Shown here piece by piece: positions 41,135 through 49,007 of a stretch of DNA of 64,000 nucleotides. Origin of the DNA: Actinophytocola sp963840275 (GTDB lineage Bacteria; Actinomycetota; Actinomycetes; Mycobacteriales; Pseudonocardiaceae). The DNA is taken from assembly GCA_963840275.1 (NCBI GenBank), contig CAWIYK010000007.1, positions 1,116,001-1,180,000 of the forward strand, written 5' to 3'. The notes beneath the pieces were generated by a model, which was not told the DNA's origin, made no database searches, and was given only the letters and a program-made list of their open reading frames with translations. How positions within the stretch are numbered: the first letter of the stretch is position 1; each line of letters begins with the position of its first letter. A program made the translations under genes and the position numbers.

Positions 41135-42702
41135 CGTCGTTCCTCCGAAGCGCTGTTCTCTGGGTAGGACGGGTAGTCCGGGTCGCCGTAGTCCTCGCCG
41201 TGGTCCTCGCCGTGGTCCTCGCCGTTGGCCTCGGCCGCGCCGGTCAGGAAGGCGTTCATCCACTGCCCGGCCTGCGCCGGGTCCTCGTCCTCGTCCGGCT
41301 CGGCCGGCCAGTCGACGACCGGCGGCGCGACCACCTCGCCGCGCCGCGAGCGGCGGCGGGGCAGTGCCGGCAGGTCGTCCCCGCCGGTGGCGGTCGGCGG
41401 CGGCAACGGCTCCGGCTCCAGCTCGACCTGGCCGCTCTGGGGCTCCAGCTGCCAGTCCGGCTCCGGTTCCGGTCTGCGTGGCTCCGGGGTGGGCGGACGG
41501 TCGGCGTGGCGGTCGGTGTGCCGGTCGGCACGCCGACCGGACCGGCGGGCGAGCGCGTGCCCGCCCGCGGCGACCATGCCGGCCGGCGCGACCGCCTCGG
41601 TCAGCTCGGTCGGCACCAGCACGATCGCGCGCAGGCCGCCGTAGACGGACTCGGTGACGTCCACCCGAAAGCCGTGTCTGCGCACGTAGGCGCCCACCAC
41701 CGGGAGGCCGGTCTGCGGGATCTCGCCGAGGTCCGCGAGGCCGACCGGACGCCGGCCGGACGCGATCTCGCGGGCCTGGTCGAGGCGCTTGTCGTCGAGG
41801 CCGACGCCGCCGTCGTCGATCTCGATGACCGCGCCGCGCTGGACCTGCCGCAGCGCGACCAGCACCTGCGTGGTGGGCGGGGACGACTGGGTGGCGTTCG
41901 CGAGCAGCTCGGCGACCACGTGGATCAGCGGCTCCACCACGCGGGCCGACACGGCGACCGCGGGGTCGCCGGACACCTCGACGCGCTGGTAGGCGGTGAT
42001 GCGGCCGGCGGCGCCACGCACCACGTCGGCCAACGGCAGCGAATCGTGCCACTGCTGGCCCGGCCACTCGCCGCACAGCGCGGCGAGGGTCTGGGCGTTG
42101 CGTGCCTGCTGGGCGGCCGCGTGGTCGACCCGCATGCTGGTGTGGAGGACGTCCGGGTCGGTCGGGTGCTGCTGCACCATCCGCGCCGCCTCCTCCTGGA
42201 TGCGGTGCGCGGAGGACTGGACCTTGCGGCCGAGCGCGACGACGGCCGCGGCGACCGCGTCCTGCCTGGCCAGCTGGTCGTCGCGGACCCTGGCGAACTG
42301 GATCGCGGCCTGGTTGAGCAGGCCGGCGGACACGTCGTCGTTGGACAGGTCGGGCAGCGGGGGCGCCGCGACGCCCTGCACGACCGCCGGCAGCTGCTGT
42401 TCGACGAGGCTCTCGAGCGCGATGTGCCTGGTCTCGGCCAGCGCGGCGAGGTTGTGGTTCTCGTCGTCGAGGCGGTGCAGCTCCTCGTCGTGCTCGCGGC
42501 CCGCCCGCGCCGTGCGCGCGGCGCCCGCGGCGACCACGCCGATCGCGATCGCGCCGGCGGCGAGCCACACCACCACCCACAGCGGTGACTCCAGCTCGCG
42601 GAAGATGAAAGGGGCGACGGCGACGAAGCCGGTGACACCGGCGATGCAGGTCCACGGGCCCGCGTGTCGCGGCGATGACGACACGGGCGATGAGGCTGTC
42701 AT
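41131..42702 (-). CDS. cvnA: Conservon sensor kinase-like protein CvnA
   Basis: 523 residues from ATG at 42702, with AAGGTGA upstream. Two membrane helices at the N-terminus (GPWTCIAGVTGFVAVAPFIF, WVVVWLAAGAIAIGVVAAG) enclose almost no sensor domain, then a helical dimerisation region (VDHAAAQQARNAQTLAAL) and a HATPase_c domain with N-box ELLANATQSSPP and G-box IDDGGVGLDD. The C-terminal 160 residues are proline- and charge-rich with a GEDHGEDHGEDYG repeat. It is the membrane anchor of the conservon complex. Confidence 0.92.
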   Translation of the reverse strand: MTASSPVSSSPRHAGPWTCIAGVTGFVAVAPFIFRELESPLWVVVWLAAGAIAIGVVAAGAARTARAGREHDEELHRLDDENHNLAALAETRHIALESLVEQQLPAVVQGVAAPPLPDLSNDDVSAGLLNQAAIQFARVRDDQLARQDAVAAAVVALGRKVQSSAHRIQEEAARMVQQHPTDPDVLHTSMRVDHAAAQQARNAQTLAALCGEWPGQQWHDSLPLADVVRGAAGRITAYQRVEVSGDPAVAVSARVVEPLIHVVAELLANATQSSPPTTQVLVALRQVQRGAVIEIDDGGVGLDDKRLDQAREIASGRRPVGLADLGEIPQTGLPVVGAYVRRHGFRVDVTESVYGGLRAIVLVPTELTEAVAPAGMVAAGGHALARRSGRRADRHTDRHADRPPTPEPRRPEPEPDWQLEPQSGQVELEPEPLPPPTATGGDDLPALPRRRSRRGEVVAPPVVDWPAEPDEDEDPAQAGQWMNAFLTGAAEANGEDHGEDHGEDYGDPDYPSYPENSASEERR

Positions 42703-42995
42703 GATCACCTTATGGTCGAGAATCGGGGGGGACCGGTTCAGCGCGTGCTCACGCTCAGCGCTGTGGCGTAAGCAGCGAGACACGAGGTTATCCCAACGGT
42801 CAAGCTCGCGCAGAACCCGTGGTACGCACCGGACGCCGCCCGTCGAACGGGTAGTCGAACGGGTAGTCGAACGGGTAATTGCCTGCCGTGGCAGGGATTT
42901 GATATTGCCGCCATCCGGGCGACCTGCGCTTTTCCGCCGGGGCATTGCTGGCTACTCTCGATCACACGCGTCGAGGCGGTCGAAAAGGAGTGCGG
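42703..42995. promoter_or_regulatory. Divergent intergenic region between cvnA and the ATPase operon
   Basis: Contains three perfect tandem copies of the 12-mer gtcgaacgggta at 42842-42877 and, 4 bases further, a palindrome CCTGCC-gt-GGCAGG at 42882-42895. No gene is supported. Placement midway between divergent starts fits a shared regulator-binding site. Confidence 0.55.
42842..42877 (+). repeat. 12-bp tandem repeat, three copies
   Basis: gtcgaacgggta repeated three times without a mismatch, with no spacer. Confidence 0.9.
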
Positions 42996-43781
42996 GTGAG
43001 CCGAATTGCCGTCCGGCGAACAGGTCTCGCCCTGTTGTCGCTGGTGGCATTGGCCGTGGTCGTCGCCGCGGTACTGCTCGGCACGCACCGGGCGCGGGTC
43101 GAGCGGGACGGACTGCGTGTCTACTGCCTGGCACCGGCGCAGCACGAGCCGCTGGTCGCGGCCGCCGCCGCGCTCGGACTGGCCGAGCGGGCCGGTGACC
43201 GGGTGGCCGTCGGCGGCGCCGAGCTGACCCCGGCGCAGTGGCGGGACCGGCGGCCGGACGACTTCCTGCGCGCGTGCGAGGCGCTGTCGGCCGCGCAGCG
43301 CCCGCCGGGGCCCGGGGTGCTCGCGACCGTCCTGCCGTTCCTCACCGGTTTGACCGGCGCGCTCATCGCGTTCGGGGCCGCCACCTGGCGGGACCGGGTC
43401 ACCAGGGGCCGCGCGCTCGCCGACGACCTCAGGGACGCGGCGCGGGCCTTCCGGCTCGCCGTCACCGCCTACCTCACCGAATGGCGACCGAACCAGCCAG
43501 ACACCGACGTCGCCGCGCGTCGCGAGGCGTTGCTCGCCCAGCTGGCCCGCGCCAGGGCCGCGCTCCCCGGCCGGCCCGCGTTCACCGACGTGACCACATC
43601 GCTCGCCGGTGACCTGGGCCCCGCGCTCGCGGCGGGCTGGCGGACCGGCGAGGACTGGGAGCGGACCGACCGCGACCGCCGCGCCCGGCTCGCAGGCGAG
43701 CTGGACTCGTTGCACGACAGCGTCTTCCGCATCGCCGACGGGCTGGAGCAGCCGCTGCGGGCACGGCTGGCGAACTCATGA
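42996..43781 (+). CDS. Two-helix membrane protein of unknown family, first gene of an ATPase operon
   Basis: 261 residues from GTG at 42996, with AAGGAG upstream. One N-terminal membrane helix (TGLALLSLVALAVVVAAVLLG), a segment of about 75 residues, a second helix (VLATVLPFLTGLTGALIAFG), and a cytoplasmic C-terminal half rich in Arg/Asp/Ala helices that could coil. No catalytic motif seen. The stop overlaps the next start by ATGA, so it is made together with the two P-loop ATPases and may anchor them at the membrane. Function unknown. Confidence 0.75.
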   Translation: MSRIAVRRTGLALLSLVALAVVVAAVLLGTHRARVERDGLRVYCLAPAQHEPLVAAAAALGLAERAGDRVAVGGAELTPAQWRDRRPDDFLRACEALSAAQRPPGPGVLATVLPFLTGLTGALIAFGAATWRDRVTRGRALADDLRDAARAFRLAVTAYLTEWRPNQPDTDVAARREALLAQLARARAALPGRPAFTDVTTSLAGDLGPALAAGWRTGEDWERTDRDRRARLAGELDSLHDSVFRIADGLEQPLRARLANS

Positions 43782-44731
43782 CCCGCGAGCCGAGGAACCC
43801 GTTCGACCTCCCGGACTGGGGGCCGAACGTGCCGTTGTGCCCGTGGACCGACGCGCGCCACGACGACTATTACGTCCCGGTCGGCAACACCCAGGACATG
43901 TTCGACGAATTCACCCATGCGATGAACGTGACCACTCTTCGGCGCGCCGGGCAGCTCGTGCTCGCGACCGGTGAGTCGGGCTGCGGCAAGTCAGCCCTGC
44001 TCAACCGGTGCGCGGCGCACGCGCGGGCGCAGATCGCGAAGGGCGGTCAGGCCGACGTCGCGGATGTCGCCGACGTCATTGACTTTCGCGCGCAGCTCAA
44101 GGGGCGCGAGAAGCTCTCCGTCGAGCAGCGGCTGAGCCACATCGCGAATCTACTGCTCATCAAGCTGGACACCACGGGTGCGCTGAACACTGGGGCGATC
44201 GAGACGTTCGACAAGCATCTCGGCAAGCCGGACGAGATCTACCTGAACCTGCCGGACGCCTTGCAGGAGAACCGTTTCGTGATCGTCCTGTTGCCGACCT
44301 CGGAGCTCGCGACCGAGGTCATCCGCTACGGGAGCCTCGCGTGCCGGAGGGTCATGTTCATGATCGAGTACGCATTGTTCGACGGCCGGTACGCCGACGA
44401 CGACGAGGACATCCGCGAGATGAGCCGATGGGCGCCGCCGATCACGCTGCGCGTCGGCGGACTCAAGCCCGGCGACGTGCACCGGTTCGCCCAGGATCGC
44501 TTCGATCGTCACTCCGCGGTGGGAATTTATCCCCGAATGAGTAAACAGACACTCAATTCGGCCGCTGAGCGGTTGCGGTCGGTCGCCCAACTGCAGTCAA
44601 CTTTTCATGGCACCTATGATGCGAGGCTTCGCCGCGGCTTAAGGTACGACGACAAGCACTACGTCACCTTCGGTGATATCTCGACATATCTGCTGAACGA
44701 GATCCAGAACGGCCAGGGGGGACGCGGATGA
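43778..44731 (+). CDS. P-loop NTPase of unknown function (first of pair)
   Basis: 317 residues. Walker A is ATGESGCGKSALLN (residues 65-72 for the loop). The expected Walker B strand reads NRFVIVLLPTSELA, without an acidic residue directly after the hydrophobic run, so hydrolysis may be weak or use another acid. A conserved-looking start (NPFDLPDWGPNVPLCPWTDA) precedes the P-loop. It resembles AAA/STAND-type ATPases but I cannot place it in a family. It overlaps both neighbours by ATGA. The tail (QSTFHGTYDARLRRGLRYDDKHY) is at a lower-GC patch near 44520-44700. Confidence 0.75.
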   Translation: MTREPRNPFDLPDWGPNVPLCPWTDARHDDYYVPVGNTQDMFDEFTHAMNVTTLRRAGQLVLATGESGCGKSALLNRCAAHARAQIAKGGQADVADVADVIDFRAQLKGREKLSVEQRLSHIANLLLIKLDTTGALNTGAIETFDKHLGKPDEIYLNLPDALQENRFVIVLLPTSELATEVIRYGSLACRRVMFMIEYALFDGRYADDDEDIREMSRWAPPITLRVGGLKPGDVHRFAQDRFDRHSAVGIYPRMSKQTLNSAAERLRSVAQLQSTFHGTYDARLRRGLRYDDKHYVTFGDISTYLLNEIQNGQGGRG

Positions 44732-46974
44732 GTGCCGACACCGAGCCACCGCCACCCAGGCCGAACCCGTTCTCGCCGATGGCCGTCGCGAAGATCACCG
44801 GGTTCGACGAGTCGGACGCGGTCGACCTGACGGTCGAGACCGAGTCCGTGCGGCAGGCGCGGGCCTACCTGTCCGGCTACCTGGCCGCCGAGCCGGCCGA
44901 GGGGGACCGGGCCGGCGAGGTCATCGCCGTCATCGGCGACTACGGCACCGGCAAGACCCACCTCGCGAACGAGCTGGTCCGCCAGGCCCGCCGCGAGCTG
45001 GCCGACCCGAGCCGGGCGATGTACGTCGACGCGACCTCCGGCACGTTCGTCGAGCTGCACCGCCGGTTCGTCGACAAGCTCGGCTTCGCCGGCGTGCGCA
45101 ACCAGGTCAACGACTACTACGCGGAGATCGTCGCGGGCGCGCTGCTCGACGCCGGCCTCGGCAGCGACGTCGTGGAGTGGCTGCGCAACCGGGACGTGGT
45201 GCCGCAGCAGGTGGTCGAGCGGCTCGGGCTGATGGAGAGCGAGCTGCTGCGCGAGGTGCAGCGGACCCTGCGCAGGGTTACGCAGAATCGGGACTTCGCG
45301 ACCGCCCTGACCTTGTTGCTGCGCACCGGTTATGACGACGTGGTGTGGCGCTGGCTCAACGGCGACACACCCGCCGAGGTGCTCGTCGAGCGGGGCATCA
45401 CGGCCCCGATCGACACCGAGGTGGCGGCGCTCGAGGCGATGGGCGTGCTCGCGCTGCTCTACGGCGGCCGGCGGGCGAGCTTCGTGCTGGTGATCGACGA
45501 GCTGGACAAGCTGCTGTCCGGCGCCCGGCTCGACGAGGACATCGCGCCCGCGTTCGAGAAGCTGCTCGAGGTGTTCGCCGGCGCCGGCTCCTGTCTGGTG
45601 CTGTGTGTGTTGCCGGAGGCGCGTGGCGCGCTGCGGCCGAGCACGCGACAGCGGGTGTCGCGCACGGTCGAGATGGTGCGGCTGTCGGTCGACGAGATCT
45701 GCGCGTTCATCGAGAAGGCGCAGGGCGCCCGGCTCGGGCGTGCCGAGCTGGCGCCGTTCACCAGGGACACGGTCCGCTACCTGCGCGACCTCGCGGGCGG
45801 CAACGCGCGCAAGGTGATCCGCCTGTGCCACGACGTGTTCCGTGTCGTCGACGACGAGTCCCGCCGGACCGGGCGGCCGGACCTGCTCGTGACCGACCAG
45901 ATGGTGCGCGAGGCGGAGAACGACCAGGTCGGCTCGTTCGGCGTCGAGGACGTGTCGGGCGTCGTGCGCAGGGTGCTCGTGAAGAACGGGTGGACCTACC
46001 GGCAGAACCACGTGCTGCCCGGCGACGTGGTCGTCGACTTCTGGGTCACGTTCCTCGACCGGGTCGGCGGCTGTGCGGTGCTCGTCGCCCCTTCGGTGCT
46101 GACCGACGAGGACTCGCGGCTGCTCGCCACGCGGATCCTGGCCGTGCGCACGGAGGCGCCGGACAGCGAGGTCGTGCTCGTGGTCACCGGCATGCTCGCC
46201 GAGCTGCACGTCGGCGGGGTCCGGGCGGCGCTCGACGCGGACCCGTTGCGCTACCTCGAACCCGGGTTCGACGAGAACCTCGCGACGTCGATCGGCGCGG
46301 TCGCCGCCCGGCTCGGGCAGGTGGCGCACCCGGACCCGATGAACGTGGTGCGGCAGCGGATCGAGCAGCTGACGCGCCAGCAGTCCTCGATCTACGACCA
46401 CATCGACAGCCTCGCCGACCGCCTCGACGACGTCCGGGGCGGCGCGGACCGGCGGCTCGCGGCGATCCAGCGGGACATCGCCACCCTGGCGAAGGGTGCC
46501 GCGCGGGCCCCGGCCTCCGCGCTGCCGTCGGACGTCGACCGGCTGCTGCTCGGCGCCGTCGAGGCGCTCGACGAGCTGACCGAGCTCGAGCCGATGATGA
46601 ACGAGGCGTTCGCGGAGCCGGGCGCCGTCGCGGCCGTGCAGCGGCGCGTCACGGCCGAGGAGCTGTACGACGCGTTCGGGGTGGCGGCGCTGACGAGAGC
46701 GGCGGTGCTGTCGTTCCGCACGGCCGTGACCAAGTGGTACACCGGCGACTCCGAGCCGCAGCGGCTCGAGTGGCTGTGCCAGTCCTACGACGACGTGGTG
46801 GAGTTCCTGCCGCTGTTCCGGCTGTGGCCGCTGACCAGGTCGGCGGCGTCGGGCCGGGCCGGCACCGAGGCGAGCCAGCTGTCGCTGCGGGAACGGGTGG
46901 AGGCCGCGGTGGGCAACCTCAGCCCGCGGGTTCAGCGCGCGCTGCAACGTTCGGTGTCGGCACGAGAGGGCTGA
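44728..46974 (+). CDS. Large P-loop NTPase with C-terminal coiled coil (second of pair)
   Basis: 748 residues. Like its neighbour it opens with a Pro-rich NPF motif (PRPNPFSPMAVAKITGFDE). Walker A is VIGDYGTGKTHLA (70-77) and Walker B FVLVIDELDKLL (about 252-262). An AAA-like lid follows (DLAGGNARKVIRLCHDVFR). Residues about 540-590 (RIEQLTRQQSSIYDHIDSLADRL) predict a coiled coil. It resembles KAP/ORC-like STAND ATPases. The last 56 bases overlap the 3' end of the convergent antiporter gene. Role unknown; a membrane-associated conflict or trafficking machine is one possibility. Confidence 0.78.
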   Translation: MSADTEPPPPRPNPFSPMAVAKITGFDESDAVDLTVETESVRQARAYLSGYLAAEPAEGDRAGEVIAVIGDYGTGKTHLANELVRQARRELADPSRAMYVDATSGTFVELHRRFVDKLGFAGVRNQVNDYYAEIVAGALLDAGLGSDVVEWLRNRDVVPQQVVERLGLMESELLREVQRTLRRVTQNRDFATALTLLLRTGYDDVVWRWLNGDTPAEVLVERGITAPIDTEVAALEAMGVLALLYGGRRASFVLVIDELDKLLSGARLDEDIAPAFEKLLEVFAGAGSCLVLCVLPEARGALRPSTRQRVSRTVEMVRLSVDEICAFIEKAQGARLGRAELAPFTRDTVRYLRDLAGGNARKVIRLCHDVFRVVDDESRRTGRPDLLVTDQMVREAENDQVGSFGVEDVSGVVRRVLVKNGWTYRQNHVLPGDVVVDFWVTFLDRVGGCAVLVAPSVLTDEDSRLLATRILAVRTEAPDSEVVLVVTGMLAELHVGGVRAALDADPLRYLEPGFDENLATSIGAVAARLGQVAHPDPMNVVRQRIEQLTRQQSSIYDHIDSLADRLDDVRGGADRRLAAIQRDIATLAKGAARAPASALPSDVDRLLLGAVEALDELTELEPMMNEAFAEPGAVAAVQRRVTAEELYDAFGVAALTRAAVLSFRTAVTKWYTGDSEPQRLEWLCQSYDDVVEFLPLFRLWPLTRSAASGRAGTEASQLSLRERVEAAVGNLSPRVQRALQRSVSAREG

Positions 46975-48001
46975 CCTCGCGGGGGGCCGTGAAGTGGTCC
47001 CACGCCGCGTTGCACACGGCGTGCAACACGTTCACCGTGACGATGGCCGGCGCCACGATCGCGATCGTGCCGGGGAAGTTCGGTTCCAGCATCAGCGCGA
47101 GGACGATCGCGGTCATGCCGTTCTGCTGGCCGAGCGCGAGGCGCATCCGGTCGCCACGCCACATCTTCGGCAGCGTCAGCACCAGGGCCACCACGATCTG
47201 CGCCGCGTAGGCGGCCACGCCGAGTACGACGCCCTCCACCAGCGAGACGCCGGCGACCAGCACCAGCCCGACCGCGAACGTCGCCAGCACCACCGCGACC
47301 TCCGCCGCGCGGTCGACCCCGATGCGGGGCCGCAGGAACAACCCGATCAACGCCAGCGCCAGGTACAGCGACAGCCCGACCGCGACGAACGCGACCGCGG
47401 CCAGCCCGAGCGCCGCGACCGTCCACACCGCGAACCGGGCGGCGCGCGGCAGCTCGCCGCGGGGCCACAGCCGCCACATCACGTACACGCCGAGCGCCAG
47501 CAACGCGTTCCACAGCAACCCGAGCGCGAACGAGCCGAGCCCGGCGCCCACCCCGGTCCGCAGCGCGAACGCAGTGACCCACACGGTCAGCAGCACGGTG
47601 ATCGGGTCGTCGAACGCGGCCCACGCCGACAGCAGCGCCTTCGCCGACTCCGACATCCGGCTCTTCGCACGCACGGCCGCGACCGAGAGCGGGTCGATCT
47701 GGGCGACCGCGATCGCGAGGATCGCGTGCGACGGATCCCGGAACACGAGGAACAGCGCGCCGAAGATGAGCGCCGCCTTGGCGAGCACGCCCAGCGTCAC
47801 CGCGATCAGCACGGTGCGCCAGCGGACGCGGAACTCGCCGGTGTGGATGCCGGTGGCACTCGCGTACAGCCCGAACCCGAGCAGTGTCGCGACCGCCGCG
47901 GTGTAGGTGAACGACTCGTCGACCTCGGTCAGCCCGAAGATGGCCGCGACGACCACCCCGGCGCCGACCGCCGCCAGCAGTACCGCCGCCCGCAGCGCCA
48001 T
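46919..48001 (-). CDS. Cation/proton antiporter (CPA family)
   Basis: 360 residues, about ten membrane helices. AIAVAQIDPLSVAAVRAK and SAWAAFDDPITVLLTVW carry the charged residues typical of the transport core in Na+/H+ antiporters (the DP and DD pairs), and GQQNGMTAIVLALML is the characteristic late helix. It starts 1 base from the stop of the upstream unknown gene and is the last gene of the leftward peptide operon. At about 360 residues it is short, lacking any C-terminal TrkA-type domain. Confidence 0.82.
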   Translation of the reverse strand: MALRAAVLLAAVGAGVVVAAIFGLTEVDESFTYTAAVATLLGFGLYASATGIHTGEFRVRWRTVLIAVTLGVLAKAALIFGALFLVFRDPSHAILAIAVAQIDPLSVAAVRAKSRMSESAKALLSAWAAFDDPITVLLTVWVTAFALRTGVGAGLGSFALGLLWNALLALGVYVMWRLWPRGELPRAARFAVWTVAALGLAAVAFVAVGLSLYLALALIGLFLRPRIGVDRAAEVAVVLATFAVGLVLVAGVSLVEGVVLGVAAYAAQIVVALVLTLPKMWRGDRMRLALGQQNGMTAIVLALMLEPNFPGTIAIVAPAIVTVNVLHAVCNAAWDHFTAPREVSPLVPTPNVAARAEPAG

Positions 48002-48002
48002 G

Positions 48003-49007
48003 TCACATCCCCCGGATCGACTCGGCCAGCTCCGCCATCCGGTCGTCGGCCTGCGACACCATCGACTGGTCGACCGTGACCCCGACGAGGTAGGTGCCGG
48101 CCCGCAGCCGGTAGAAGTAGACCGCGCCCTGCTCGACGTCGAGGACCATGCGCAGCAGCGAGCCGCCGAGCAGGCCCCGCACGGTCCGGCCGAGCGCCAC
48201 CGCGAGCGGACCGAGCTCGCGGCTGAGGTCCTGGTAGTACTTGCGCCGCGCGGTCGCCGTGATCTGGGTGAAGAACGGGCCGAGCGAGACGTGTTCGAGC
48301 TGGTCCACGACGTAGGCGACCTCGCCGCCGGGGCAGTACGCGACGAGCTGGAGGTCGGCCGCGCGCACCGCGTCCCGACAGGCGTCGAGCACCGGCGCGT
48401 CGGCGGCGGGCGGCTCGGCGGGGATCGTCACGAACGGCTCGCCGCCGGCGCCGCGAGTCAACGCGACCGGCTGGTCCACGGTCTCCCAGCCGCCCGGGTT
48501 GCCGGACGACAGGCTGACCCGGCCGCGCAGCGTGGTGGCGAGCGCGGCCAGCGCCTGGTCGGTCTCGCGGACGGGTGGCACGTGCGGCAGCGGGTGGCCG
48601 GCGGACGGCTCGTCGAGCACCAGCCCGACGAGGTTCTCCTTCGGCACCACCGTGTTGCAGAACGCCGCGCCGCCCTCGGTGTGCAGCACCACGCGGATCA
48701 GCCCGCCGGTGCGGACCTCCTGGAGGTTGCGGTCGAGCCGGTTGACGGTGAAGCTCAGCGACCGCCCGAACCGCGCCAGCGCCGCGCGGTGCCCGGTGGG
48801 CAGTGCGTCGGGCTGCGCGGCCGGCTCGTCGAGCCGGTCGATGCCGAAGTCGTACACGCCGCTGCTGTAGTGGGCGAGGTAGTCCAGCGCCGGGTCGGCG
48901 TCGAAGGTCGTCCGCGCCTGCTCGATGGTGTGGTCGAACGAGCCGCCGAGGTGGCCCGCCCGGTCGACGTGGGTGCTTGGGCCGTCAGGTCTCGGGGATG
49001 TCGACAT
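48003..49007 (-). CDS. Unknown protein of the FxSxx-type operon
   Basis: 334 residues from ATG at 49007, overlapping the end of the large TPR protein by 23 bases. I do not recognise a family. It appears as two similar-sized halves, each with alternating strands and helices; the last part (VEQGAVYFYRLRAGTYLVGVTVDQSMVSQADDRMAEL) has a Roadblock-like flavour. No signal peptide or membrane helix. Operon position implies a role alongside the TIR-NB-ARC-TPR protein. Confidence 0.65.
   Translation of the reverse strand: MSTSPRPDGPSTHVDRAGHLGGSFDHTIEQARTTFDADPALDYLAHYSSGVYDFGIDRLDEPAAQPDALPTGHRAALARFGRSLSFTVNRLDRNLQEVRTGGLIRVVLHTEGGAAFCNTVVPKENLVGLVLDEPSAGHPLPHVPPVRETDQALAALATTLRGRVSLSSGNPGGWETVDQPVALTRGAGGEPFVTIPAEPPAADAPVLDACRDAVRAADLQLVAYCPGGEVAYVVDQLEHVSLGPFFTQITATARRKYYQDLSRELGPLAVALGRTVRGLLGGSLLRMVLDVEQGAVYFYRLRAGTYLVGVTVDQSMVSQADDRMAELAESIRGM

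Noticed and set aside
42842..42877. Tandem 12-mers as a CRISPR-like array
   Set aside because: Units abut without spacers and there are no cas genes; it is a simple tandem repeat.
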